Shown piece after piece: positions 1-5,179 of a stretch of DNA of 5,179 nt (the first letter of the stretch is position 1; each line of letters opens with the position of its first letter). A program made the translations under genes and the position numbers. The notes under the pieces are model-generated. The model searched no databases, was not told where the DNA came from, and was given only the letters and a program-made list of their open reading frames with translations. Origin of the DNA: Desulfobacterales bacterium (GTDB taxonomy: Bacteria; Desulfobacterota; Desulfobacteria; Desulfobacterales; C00003060); NCBI GenBank assembly GCA_030668505.1, contig DAOUTV010000170.1, forward strand, positions 1 through 5,179, read 5' to 3'.

Positions 1-68
1 CTTAAATGGTTGCCTTTTTGTTTTTCCCGGGTTTTTGGGGACCAAGTATGATGGCTTCATAAAAAGTC

Positions 69-95
69 GTCACTCCGGTGAAAACCGGAGTCCAG
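69..95 (+). repeat. Left internal hairpin arm of the element
   Basis: ACTCCGGT (72-79) pairs perfectly with ACCGGAGT (84-91) around a GAAA loop (80-83), giving an 8-bp stem capped by a GNRA-type tetraloop if transcribed from the + strand. The full 27-nt arm is the inverted partner of 120-146, differing at four positions. No T-tract follows immediately; the TTTTT at 100-104 is offset by several bases, so this is not called a terminator. Confidence 0.75.
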
Positions 96-119
96 AGCCT
101 TTTTAACTATCTAAATAGA

Positions 120-146
120 CTGGATTCCGGCTTTCGCCGGAATGAC
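120..146 (-). repeat. Right internal hairpin arm of the element
   Basis: ATTCCGGC (124-131) pairs with GCCGGAAT (136-143) around TTTC, which reads GAAA on the minus strand. It is the reverse-complement counterpart of 69-95. All four differences between the arms fall into two base pairs of the stem (C-G against T-A, and T-A against C-G), so pairing is kept in both. Confidence 0.75.
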
Positions 147-214
147 AAAAAATGGGATTTTTCGACTTTTTACGAGATCATCAAGTATGATGATTTCGTG
201 AAAGCCTTAAAGGA

Positions 215-751
215 ATGGCCTGTGCCGCGTTATGTCACTTGCCGCAGATGATGAACTCTAACGCTAAATGGAAGATAGGTCGGTTGTTGCAACTACGGCC
301 ACGTTATGTGGGGTCTTATGTTTCAATGGCCTACGGCCTTGGCATGGCCGTCAGTGGTCATGTTCGATCGGTGGTCACTATGGCCTCAGTGGGTGAGTTA
401 CTGTTTTATGGTGCTATTTTGTACCATGCCCGCAAGCGTCAGCGATTCATGATGAAAAAGATATGGCTCGCTCTTGAGGTATACGCCGGCCTGTCCATCA
501 TCTGGATGGCTGTCAACATTTTAAGGACACAAGTGTGGCGATGGCATCCCGTGGCGTTCGGGCTGTTGCCGCTGGTGGTTTTTGGATGGTATCTAATTGC
601 TCTAATCGGAAAACCCTTGCTTGATAGAAAGACCGATAGCGTTTTGGCCTCCGGGTTATATAGAAGACAGATTCCACTGGTTATAGCGATCGCGATCATC
701 TGGGCGGTTCTAAACATTTACGCTTTTCCGAAGCTGCACATAAGTACCTGA
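215..751 (+). CDS. Unrecognised multi-pass inner-membrane protein
   Basis: I do not recognise a family. The frame encodes up to 178 residues with several hydrophobic segments, at about residues 53-71, 83-103, 111-132 and 152-171. A weaker one at about 32-48 would make four or five membrane spans. Basic clusters (HARKRQRF around 71-78, KK at 81-82, RR at 150-151) lie between spans and suggest cytoplasmic loops. No catalytic motif, signal-peptide cleavage site or metal-binding cluster is evident. The start is uncertain. ATG 215 has AAAGGA directly against it with no spacer. ATG 248 and ATG 251 (Met12, Met13) lack a clear Shine-Dalgarno sequence but give a more natural N-terminus (MNSNAKWKIGRL). 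The frame opens just after a TGA at 191-193, at the edge of the upstream repeat element, so the element may have replaced an original 5' end. It ends 137 nt before mpl with no terminator. Reality of the gene is likely but not certain. Confidence 0.6.
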   Translation: MACAALCHLPQMMNSNAKWKIGRLLQLRPRYVGSYVSMAYGLGMAVSGHVRSVVTMASVGELLFYGAILYHARKRQRFMMKKIWLALEVYAGLSIIWMAVNILRTQVWRWHPVAFGLLPLVVFGWYLIALIGKPLLDRKTDSVLASGLYRRQIPLVIAIAIIWAVLNIYAFPKLHIST

Positions 752-768
752 CTTAGCGGTTTCTGCAT

Positions 769-780
769 GGTGGGTCCACC
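769..780. other. 12-bp dyad upstream of mpl, operator-like
   Basis: GGTGG (769-773) and CCACC (776-780) form a perfect inverted repeat around GT. It abuts a TTGACA hexamer (781-786). The two-base centre is too tight for an RNA hairpin, so a protein-binding dyad is the likelier reading if it is functional. Only the symmetry is directly seen, and a 5-bp dyad can occur by chance. Confidence 0.25.
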
Positions 781-831
781 TTGACAGTAGAAATATTTTG
801 AAATCCAAAACACAATGTGATCCTCTCAATA

Positions 832-849
832 GCGTTCCGATTGGAACGC
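832..849 (+). other. Hairpin in the mpl leader
   Basis: GCGTTCC (832-838) and GGAACGC (843-849) form a perfect 7-bp stem with a GATT loop, 39 nt upstream of the mpl start codon. It is not followed directly by a T-run; CTTTTTC comes about 13 nt later, after AAGGATCTCC. It could be a leader RNA structure, the base of an attenuator, or a weak end signal for the preceding membrane-protein gene. The sequence does not decide between these. Confidence 0.4.
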
Positions 850-879
850 CTTCAAGGATCTCCTTTTTCAATAGAACAC

Positions 880-883
880 GGAG
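880..883 (+). promoter_or_regulatory. Ribosome binding site that fixes the mpl start
   Basis: GGAG lies five bases before ATG 889. The same frame also opens at GTG 817, but that codon has no Shine-Dalgarno sequence and its extra 24 residues would overlap the leader hairpin. Homology to Mpl begins only after ATG 889. Confidence 0.8.
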
Positions 884-888
884 CAAAA

Positions 889-2313
889 ATGCAAGACTTA
901 GAACAAAATAGAATCCCTGAAGACGTAAGGAGCATACATATCATTGCTATTTGCGGTACAGGGATGGGAGCCCTGGCCGGCATGCTCAAGGAGGCCGGAT
1001 TTAAAGTGACCGGTTCGGATCATCATGTTTATCCTCCCATGAGCACATTTCTTGCTGAACAGGGCATCCATGTAGCTAGTGGCTTTCAGGAGAAGAACCT
1101 TTTTCATCAGCCGGACCTTGTCGTGGTTGGCAACGCTGTATCAAAGGATAATCCAGAGGTGGAGGCCATGTTTAACATGGGCCTTCCCTTTTGCTCTCTT
1201 CCTCAGGCCATGAATAGGTTTTTTGTTAATGAAAAGGTGGCCCTGCCGATTATAGGCACTCACGGCAAGACCTCTACTTCTGCCCTCCTCGCCTGGGTTC
1301 TATCCATAGCAGGGCTTGACCCTAGTTTTATGATAGGAGGCATCCTGAAGAATTTTAATCGCAACTATAACATCGGTTCCGGGCCTTACTTTGTTGTAGA
1401 AGGTGATGAATACGACACGGCTTTCTTTGACAAGGGGCCAAAATTTCTTCACTACACACCGTCTCGTGCGATCTTGACAGGTGTTGAATTTGATCATGCC
1501 GACATCTACCGGGATTTAGACCATGTCAAACAGGCATTTATCGATTTTGTCACGGCAATGCCCGATGAGGCCCTTTTGGTTGCCTGCGACGAGACCTCTA
1601 CCGTACGAGAGCTCGCAGCTCGCGCCCCTTGCTGGGTCGCAACATACGGCTTTGAGGAGAGATCCCCCTGGCGACTTGAAAGTCTGCGATTTGATCCGCC
1701 TTGGACTTATTTTGAAGTCACAATACGAGGAGAGCCGTTTGGGACTTTTAGGATACCTCTCATGGGTCGTCATAACGCCCTGAATGCACTGGCTGTTATT
1801 GCAGTCGCAGATGATCTGCGGATACCAAAAGATATTATCTCCAGGGCACTTGAGACCTTCGAGGGGATCAAACGTCGCCAGGAGGTTAGGGGCGTCAAAC
1901 GAGGTATCACGGTTATCGATGATTTTGCTCATCATCCCACTGAGGTGAGGGAGACGCTTGCCGCAGCCCGGGGTTTTTACGCAAACAATAGACTTGTTGC
2001 CGTTTTTGAGCCACGAACCAATTCGAGCATGCGCAAGGTCTTTCAAAAAGTATATCCTAAGTCTTTTGATGATGCGGACCTGGTCTGCATACGAAAGCCA
2101 CCACTGCTGGAAAAGATACCGGCCGATGAGCGGTTTTCATCAGAGGAGTTGACCCGGGATCTCAAGGACCGTGGAAAAGAGGCCCATTACTTTCCTGATA
2201 CTGAGACCATTATCGACTATCTCGTTTCGGATGCGAAGCCTGATGATGTTATCCTTATCATGTCCAACGGGGGGTTTGAAAATATTCACGAAAGGTTATT
2301 GAAAAGACTGTAA
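889..2313 (+). CDS. mpl: UDP-N-acetylmuramate:L-alanyl-gamma-D-glutamyl-meso-diaminopimelate ligase
   Basis: This cytoplasmic Mur-family ligase joins the recycled tripeptide L-Ala-gamma-D-Glu-meso-DAP to UDP-MurNAc using ATP, returning cell-wall breakdown product to peptidoglycan synthesis. The 474 residues from ATG 889 are close to the roughly 460 usual for Mpl. The N-terminal Rossmann-like domain carries ICGTGMGALAG and the Mpl-typical VTGSDHHVYPPMS. The ATP-binding P-loop is GTHGKTST (123-130). The central domain has EGDEYD (171-176) with the following AFFDKGPKFLHY, and EFDHADIY (from 200). The C-terminal domain has DDFAHHPTEV (344-353) and FEPRTNSSM (373-381). The GDEYD-AFFDK and HHPTEV blocks separate it from MurC, its closest relative in reaction type. 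It appears intact. It stands alone among cell-wall genes here; a leader hairpin and dyad lie upstream. A fused or alternative MurC role is unlikely given the motif set. Confidence 0.95.
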   Translation: MQDLEQNRIPEDVRSIHIIAICGTGMGALAGMLKEAGFKVTGSDHHVYPPMSTFLAEQGIHVASGFQEKNLFHQPDLVVVGNAVSKDNPEVEAMFNMGLPFCSLPQAMNRFFVNEKVALPIIGTHGKTSTSALLAWVLSIAGLDPSFMIGGILKNFNRNYNIGSGPYFVVEGDEYDTAFFDKGPKFLHYTPSRAILTGVEFDHADIYRDLDHVKQAFIDFVTAMPDEALLVACDETSTVRELAARAPCWVATYGFEERSPWRLESLRFDPPWTYFEVTIRGEPFGTFRIPLMGRHNALNALAVIAVADDLRIPKDIISRALETFEGIKRRQEVRGVKRGITVIDDFAHHPTEVRETLAAARGFYANNRLVAVFEPRTNSSMRKVFQKVYPKSFDDADLVCIRKPPLLEKIPADERFSSEELTRDLKDRGKEAHYFPDTETIIDYLVSDAKPDDVILIMSNGGFENIHERLLKRL

Positions 2314-2414
2314 AAAATTGTTTGCAGTGGCAAGTTTCACCGAAACGTGGTATGAAAAACAGGAAAAGAGAATCATATAAGACACCTAACCCGGACAAGC
2401 CGGAACCAAAAAGA

Positions 2415-2445
2415 AGTGCCTAAAGTGAACTAAAGTGCCTAAAGT
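2415..2445 (+). repeat. 12-bp direct repeat AGTGCCTAAAGT
   Basis: Exact copies lie at 2415-2426 and 2434-2445, 19 bases apart start to start, separated by GAACTAA. They form the left outer edge of the palindrome. The right edge carries only a degenerate counterpart, so the two flanks are not equally repeated. Confidence 0.7.
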
Positions 2446-2475
2446 TAAAAGCTGAAACACCGTTCAATTAGTTTT

Positions 2476-2528
2476 ATTGGTTCCGTTGGTTCGATTGGTT
2501 AGAAACCAATAAAACCAATTCAACCAAT
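2476..2528. repeat. Six ATTGGTT/AACCAAT boxes in mirror array
   Basis: Three forward boxes start at 2476 (ATTGGTT), 2485 (GTTGGTT) and 2494 (ATTGGTT). Three inverted boxes (AACCAAT) start at 2504, 2513 and 2522. Period is exactly 9 within each half, with only AGA between halves. Five boxes are identical in the inverted sense and one differs by one base. The two-base linkers between boxes vary (CC, CG, AA, TC) while the boxes are kept. Confidence 0.85.
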
Positions 2529-2634
2529 CTGACTAATGAAACGAGTAAGCAAACAGTTTCTTTAAGTCTTTAACTTTAGCTCACTTTTTGTTGAACACAG
2601 CAACGATGTTCTGCCAGAAAATACACGAATTTTA

Positions 2635-2650
2635 GAACTAAGGAACTAAA
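2635..2650 (+). repeat. 8-bp tandem duplication just before the selA ribosome binding site
   Basis: GAACTAAG (2635-2642) is followed directly by GAACTAAA (2643-2650). The same GAACTAAA word occurs in the left arm of the upstream palindrome at 2427-2434. It may be replication slippage or an outlying piece of the same repeat family. Confidence 0.5.
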
Positions 2651-2652
2651 AA

Positions 2653-2657
2653 GGGAG
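2653..2657 (+). promoter_or_regulatory. Ribosome binding site supporting a GTG start for selA
   Basis: GGGAG lies five bases before GTG 2663. The nearby ATG 2658 is in another frame and overlaps this site's spacer, so GTG is the only sensible start for the SelA frame. Confidence 0.8.
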
Positions 2658-2662
2658 ATGCC

Positions 2663-4078
2663 GTGGACCCCAAACAGCAGAGCCTGTTACGCAAACTTCC
2701 GGGTGTAGACCATGTTATCGAATTGTGGGACAAGGTCCAGCCGGTGGAAGATGTGCCCAGAGCCTTGTTAGTGCGGTCGATTCGTAGCACCCTTGACCGA
2801 CTTCGTACGAGGATTCTTGCCGGCGATGAGTTCCCGGATGAAACCGTGTTAGGCGACGATCAACTCCTGGGACTAGCCGCGCAGGCGGTAAACAAGAGTT
2901 TGGAATTCAATCTGAAGCGCGTGATCAACGCGACAGGCGTAGTCGTTCACACCAACCTAGGCCGTTCCTTGCTACCCGAAAGCGTAGCGAAGCATGTGGC
3001 CGAGATTTCGAGTCGGTACGCGAATCTTGAATTCGATCTACAAAAAGGGGAGCGGGGTTCCAGATATAGCTGCGTAGAAGATATTTTGTGCGAGTTAAGC
3101 GGAGCTGAAGCCGCAATGGTTGTAAATAATAATGCCGGAGCGGTCTTTTTGTCTTTGGAAACACTGGCAAAAGGAAAAGAGGTGATTGTCTCAAGGGGGG
3201 AGCTGGTGGAAATTGGAGGCTCATTCCGCATACCGGAAGTAATGGCCCGAAGCGGTGCCAGGCTGGTTGAGATCGGCACAACCAATCGGACTCATCTGGC
3301 AGATTATGAAGGGGCAATCCGTGACGAGACAGCATTATTTCTCAAGGTTCACACCAGCAATTACAGCATGGTGGGGTTTACGGCTGAAGTTTCTCTAAAA
3401 GACCTGGTCGCATTAGGGGCCAAGTATCATCTTCCTGTCATGAAAGATTTGGGTAGCGGCAACTTTGTAGATTTTTCAAAATACGGTCTCATATGGGAAC
3501 CTACCGTTCAGGAGACCGTAGCAGCCGGTGCCCATGTGGTCACCTTCAGCGGCGACAAGATGCTGGGAGGACCCCAGGCCGGAATCATTGTAGGTCGAAA
3601 AGATATACTCGAGCGCATCAAGAAAAACCCCATTAACCGGGCCCTCAGAATCGATAAGATGACTCTGGCAGCCCTTGAGGCCACATTGCACCTGTATCGA
3701 GATGAATCCAAGGCTGTCTCGACCATTCCCACACTGCGTATGCTCACCCTGCCTACCAAGGTCATTGCCAACAAGGCAAAACGGCTCCTGAAACGATTTA
3801 GAAAACTGGCAGATGACCGTCTGGAAGCTGTTATTATAAACGCCTCGTCACGTGTGGGTGGAGGCGCCCTGCCACTGCAAGAACTTCCGACCAGTTGCGT
3901 GGGCGTCATGATAAAGGGGCTCTCGGCAAACCGTATTGACCGCGCTATGCGTGAAGCCACTACACCCGTGATCGGGCGCATTGAAAACGACCTTTTTGTG
4001 ATGGACATGCGTACCGTTCAGGATGAAGAGATAAACATGATAGCCTCAACATTCAAAAAAACTTTTGCGGAGGCGTAA
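2663..4078 (+). CDS. selA: L-seryl-tRNA(Sec) selenium transferase (selenocysteine synthase)
   Basis: SelA is a cytoplasmic PLP enzyme, known in bacteria as a decamer. It converts Ser-tRNA(Sec) to Sec-tRNA(Sec) using selenophosphate supplied by SelD. The product has 471 residues, near the usual 460-470. An N-terminal helical region of about 85 residues corresponds to the tRNA-binding part. The PLP fold follows with INATGVVVHTNLGRS (88-102), GERGSRY, VVNNNAG (153-159), RGELVEIGGSFRIPEVM, GTTNRTH (205-211), HTSNY (230-234), DLGSG (262-266) and TFSGDKMLGGPQAG. Lys299 in that last motif is the expected Schiff-base lysine. All signature blocks are present, so the enzyme should be active. Its presence implies selenoproteins plus selB, selC and selD elsewhere; none is seen in this window. 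Start is GTG with a good GGGAG site. It follows the large palindrome and is directly joined to the next gene. Confidence 0.97.
   Translation: MDPKQQSLLRKLPGVDHVIELWDKVQPVEDVPRALLVRSIRSTLDRLRTRILAGDEFPDETVLGDDQLLGLAAQAVNKSLEFNLKRVINATGVVVHTNLGRSLLPESVAKHVAEISSRYANLEFDLQKGERGSRYSCVEDILCELSGAEAAMVVNNNAGAVFLSLETLAKGKEVIVSRGELVEIGGSFRIPEVMARSGARLVEIGTTNRTHLADYEGAIRDETALFLKVHTSNYSMVGFTAEVSLKDLVALGAKYHLPVMKDLGSGNFVDFSKYGLIWEPTVQETVAAGAHVVTFSGDKMLGGPQAGIIVGRKDILERIKKNPINRALRIDKMTLAALEATLHLYRDESKAVSTIPTLRMLTLPTKVIANKAKRLLKRFRKLADDRLEAVIINASSRVGGGALPLQELPTSCVGVMIKGLSANRIDRAMREATTPVIGRIENDLFVMDMRTVQDEEINMIASTFKKTFAEA
4069..4073 (+). promoter_or_regulatory. Ribosome binding site embedded in the selA 3' end
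   Basis: GGAGG lies five bases before ATG 4079, within the last codons of selA. The selA TAA (4076-4078) abuts the ATG. This arrangement favours translational coupling of the two genes. Confidence 0.85.
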
Positions 4079-5179
4079 ATGGAAGAGCCTTTTGTCGGAA
4101 CAGACGCCCTGAAAGATGCGTTTCCGCAGATGCCAGTAGGTCAGGAATTCAAGAGCCTTTTTGAGACATCTGCAGAGAAGAATGACCGATTTGCTATGCT
4201 TATCATTCATTTTGACAATTTTGACAAGATGTTGAAACAACTTGGGGAAGATATCACATCGGTTGTGATGGTAAGGCTGGCACGCATAATACATGGTCTT
4301 AGCAAGACCTGTCCCATGAGGTGGGGGCGACTTGACCAGGAGCGCTTTGCATGTTTCTGCCCGGATATGGAGGAGGCTGCCGCCGTTCAATTGTCAAGGG
4401 AGATCCAGGGGCGCCTTGCGCTGGTCGGCGAAGAGACAGTGTCTGTTGGGGTGGCTGTATACCCGTTCTGGCCTTTCGAAAAGATGTCTATTCTGGATAA
4501 CGCCCAAAAAGCACTGGACCATGCTGCATTTTTTGGACCAAACACCGTTACGCCATTTGATGCGGTCAGCCTGAACATCAGTGCTGACAAGCTCTATCAA
4601 TACGGAGATATTGACGGAGCCATTGAAGAGTTTAAAAAGGCTCTGGCTGTAGATCTTCAAAACGTGAATGTCCATAACAGTCTTGGTGTGTGTTATGGTG
4701 TGCAGGGCAAGTCGGATCTGGCTGTTGATGCCTTTGAAACAGCGCTCCGCCTTGATCCAAAAGACGTTATGGCCACGTATAACCTTGGGCTTGCCCACCT
4801 GAAGCAAGGTGATCGGGAAAAAGCACTCGATCTGTTTCTTGTGGCATACAGTCTCGACGGAGACAACCCGGAAGTGGCCTACCATATAGCCGACTGCTAT
4901 CGAGAGAAGGATCAAACCGAAGCGGCAATTGAATATCTCGAAAAAGCTGCCCGGAATGCGCACAAAGGGGCACATATATTCCAGGCCCTGGGAGAGTGTT
5001 ACCTGGAGACAGAGATGTTTCGGGAGGCTGCCAAGGCCTATGAAAAGGCAATTAGACAGAACCCAACCAATGCGAAAAACTTAAGCGATCTCGGTTATCT
5101 GTATGGAACGTTAGGTGAAAATCTCGAAATCGCTATTGTCCTAGGTCGAGAGAGTGCCAGAATTGAACCAAACAATGGA
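4079..5179 (+). CDS. Degenerate GGDEF-like domain plus TPR repeat protein (3' end outside window)
   Basis: The frame is open for 367 codons to the window edge with no stop, so the protein is incomplete at its C-terminus. Residues about 35-163 resemble a GGDEF (nucleotide-cyclase-fold) domain. FAMLIIHFDNFDKMLKQLGED matches the opening strand-helix in outline, and VSVGVAVYP (121-129) and NAQKALDHAAFFGPNTV (141-157) match the SxGxA and AxxALxxAKxxGrN blocks. The signature itself is DQERF (86-90) in place of GGDEF, and the substrate-contacting N-D pair is L-K (52-53 LK in FDKMLKQ), so diguanylate cyclase activity is unlikely. From about 168 onward come at least five or six TPR units (near 168-195, 196-229, 230-263, 264-296, 297-331 and 332 on), each with the A/G-Y-A-F-A-P spacing pattern, for example GAIEEFKKAL and LAVDAFETALRLDP. 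No signal peptide or membrane segment is seen. It is probably a cytoplasmic protein-binding scaffold, cotranscribed with selA. Its function is unknown. Confidence 0.85.
   Translation, partial: MEEPFVGTDALKDAFPQMPVGQEFKSLFETSAEKNDRFAMLIIHFDNFDKMLKQLGEDITSVVMVRLARIIHGLSKTCPMRWGRLDQERFACFCPDMEEAAAVQLSREIQGRLALVGEETVSVGVAVYPFWPFEKMSILDNAQKALDHAAFFGPNTVTPFDAVSLNISADKLYQYGDIDGAIEEFKKALAVDLQNVNVHNSLGVCYGVQGKSDLAVDAFETALRLDPKDVMATYNLGLAHLKQGDREKALDLFLVAYSLDGDNPEVAYHIADCYREKDQTEAAIEYLEKAARNAHKGAHIFQALGECYLETEMFREAAKAYEKAIRQNPTNAKNLSDLGYLYGTLGENLEIAIVLGRESARIEPNNG

Larger units (their letters stand above)
50..182. repeat. MITE-like inverted-repeat element, about 133 bp
   Basis: The outer ends form an imperfect terminal inverted repeat: 50-69 pairs with 163-182 at 16 of 20 positions, including a perfect TAAAAAGTCG / CGACTTTTTA core. 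Inside lie two inverted 27-nt arms (69-95 and 120-146), each forming its own hairpin. The hexamer AAGTAT sits directly outside both ends (44-49 and 183-188), as a target-site duplication would. A third, partial end-like copy in the same orientation as the left end follows at 189-204. No transposase is encoded, so any mobility would need help in trans. Short palindromic repeats with a CCGGCGAAAGCCGG-type core are common in proteobacterial genomes. The copy number of this element in its own genome cannot be seen here. The mobile-element reading is inference; the symmetry is directly visible. Confidence 0.7.
2415..2587. repeat. Nested imperfect palindrome of about 170 nt between mpl and selA
   Basis: The inner arms 2461-2500 and 2504-2543 are inverted repeats matching at 30 of 40 positions with no gap, around a 3-nt centre (AGA). 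Outer arms extend the symmetry: AAAGTGAACTAAAGT (2422-2436) pairs with 2573-2587 at 14 of 15 positions. The whole is centred near 2502, and the outer arms are about five bases out of register with the inner ones. As RNA or cruciform it would be a long, bulged, A+U-rich hairpin. No T-run or GC-rich stem suggests a terminator, and no coding frame of note crosses it. Candidates are a non-autonomous mobile element, a repeat family, or a regulatory or RNA structure ahead of selA. The symmetry is seen; any function is inference. Confidence 0.75.

Noticed and set aside
781..816. TTGACA at 781-786 as the -35 box of an mpl promoter
   Set aside because: No acceptable -10 hexamer at 16-18 bases. TATTTT at 794 is too close and CACAAT at 811 too far.
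1516..2046. Long minus-strand open frame opposite mpl (176 codons)
   Set aside because: Shadow of the strongly supported mpl frame. Its translation shows no domain and no ribosome binding site.
2334..2346. GTTTC-ACC-GAAAC hairpin after mpl as a terminator
   Set aside because: Only a 5-bp A/T-rich stem and no T-run afterwards.
2385..2405. CCGG-ACAAG-CCGG with nearby CCGGAACC as part of a tRNA (possible selC)
   Set aside because: No acceptor stem, anticodon arm or T-loop consensus could be assembled around it.
2352..2423. Small frame of 23 codons, ATG to TAA, Lys/Arg/Pro rich (MKNRKRESYKTPNPDKPEPK...)
   Set aside because: No Shine-Dalgarno sequence, low-complexity basic composition, and its end lies in the repeat region. 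It is indistinguishable from chance.
2461..2543. CRISPR-like array
   Set aside because: Units are 7-bp boxes at a 9-nt period with a mirror inversion at the centre. There are no long repeats or unique spacers.
3508..4008. Minus-strand open frame opposite selA (166 codons)
   Set aside because: Arg/Ser/Ala-rich shadow of selA codon bias with no recognisable domain.
4394..4975. Minus-strand open frame of 193 codons opposite the TPR gene
   Set aside because: The + strand frame has clear GGDEF-like and TPR periodicity and an ideal start. The minus frame has none.

Overview
The window looks like a chromosomal segment of an anaerobic bacterium that makes selenocysteine. A member of the former Deltaproteobacteria (Desulfobacterota) fits best. 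This rests on protein style, moderate GC, the selA-mpl pairing and the type of short palindromic repeats; it is inference, not a database result. All supported genes are on the + strand.

Layout: positions 1-214 hold no confident gene. They carry a compact inverted-repeat element (about 50-182) with MITE-like architecture: imperfect terminal inverted repeats, two internal hairpins, and a 6-bp AAGTAT sequence on both sides. Next comes an unrecognised multi-pass membrane protein (215/248-751). A 137-nt leader with two small dyads separates it from mpl (889-2313), which encodes the muropeptide ligase of peptidoglycan recycling. A 349-nt intergenic region follows, dominated by a roughly 170-nt imperfect palindrome (2415-2587). 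Its core is six ATTGGTT/AACCAAT boxes at a strict 9-nt period, in mirror symmetry. Then come selA (GTG start, 2663-4078), the enzyme that makes Sec-tRNA(Sec), and, with no intergenic base, a gene running off the window end (4079-5179). That last gene encodes a degenerate GGDEF-like domain followed by TPR repeats. It has no stop codon in the window.

How the genes relate: mpl (cell-wall recycling) and selA (selenocysteine synthesis) are housekeeping functions with no obvious biochemical link, and the large palindrome separates them. selA and the GGDEF-like/TPR gene are almost certainly cotranscribed and probably translationally coupled, because the downstream ribosome binding site lies inside the last selA codons. 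The most interesting items are the nested box palindrome before selA, the covarying hairpins of the 5' element, and the catalytically dead-looking GGDEF-TPR protein tied to selA. No CRISPR array, rRNA, tRNA, transposase gene or convincing rho-independent terminator was seen.
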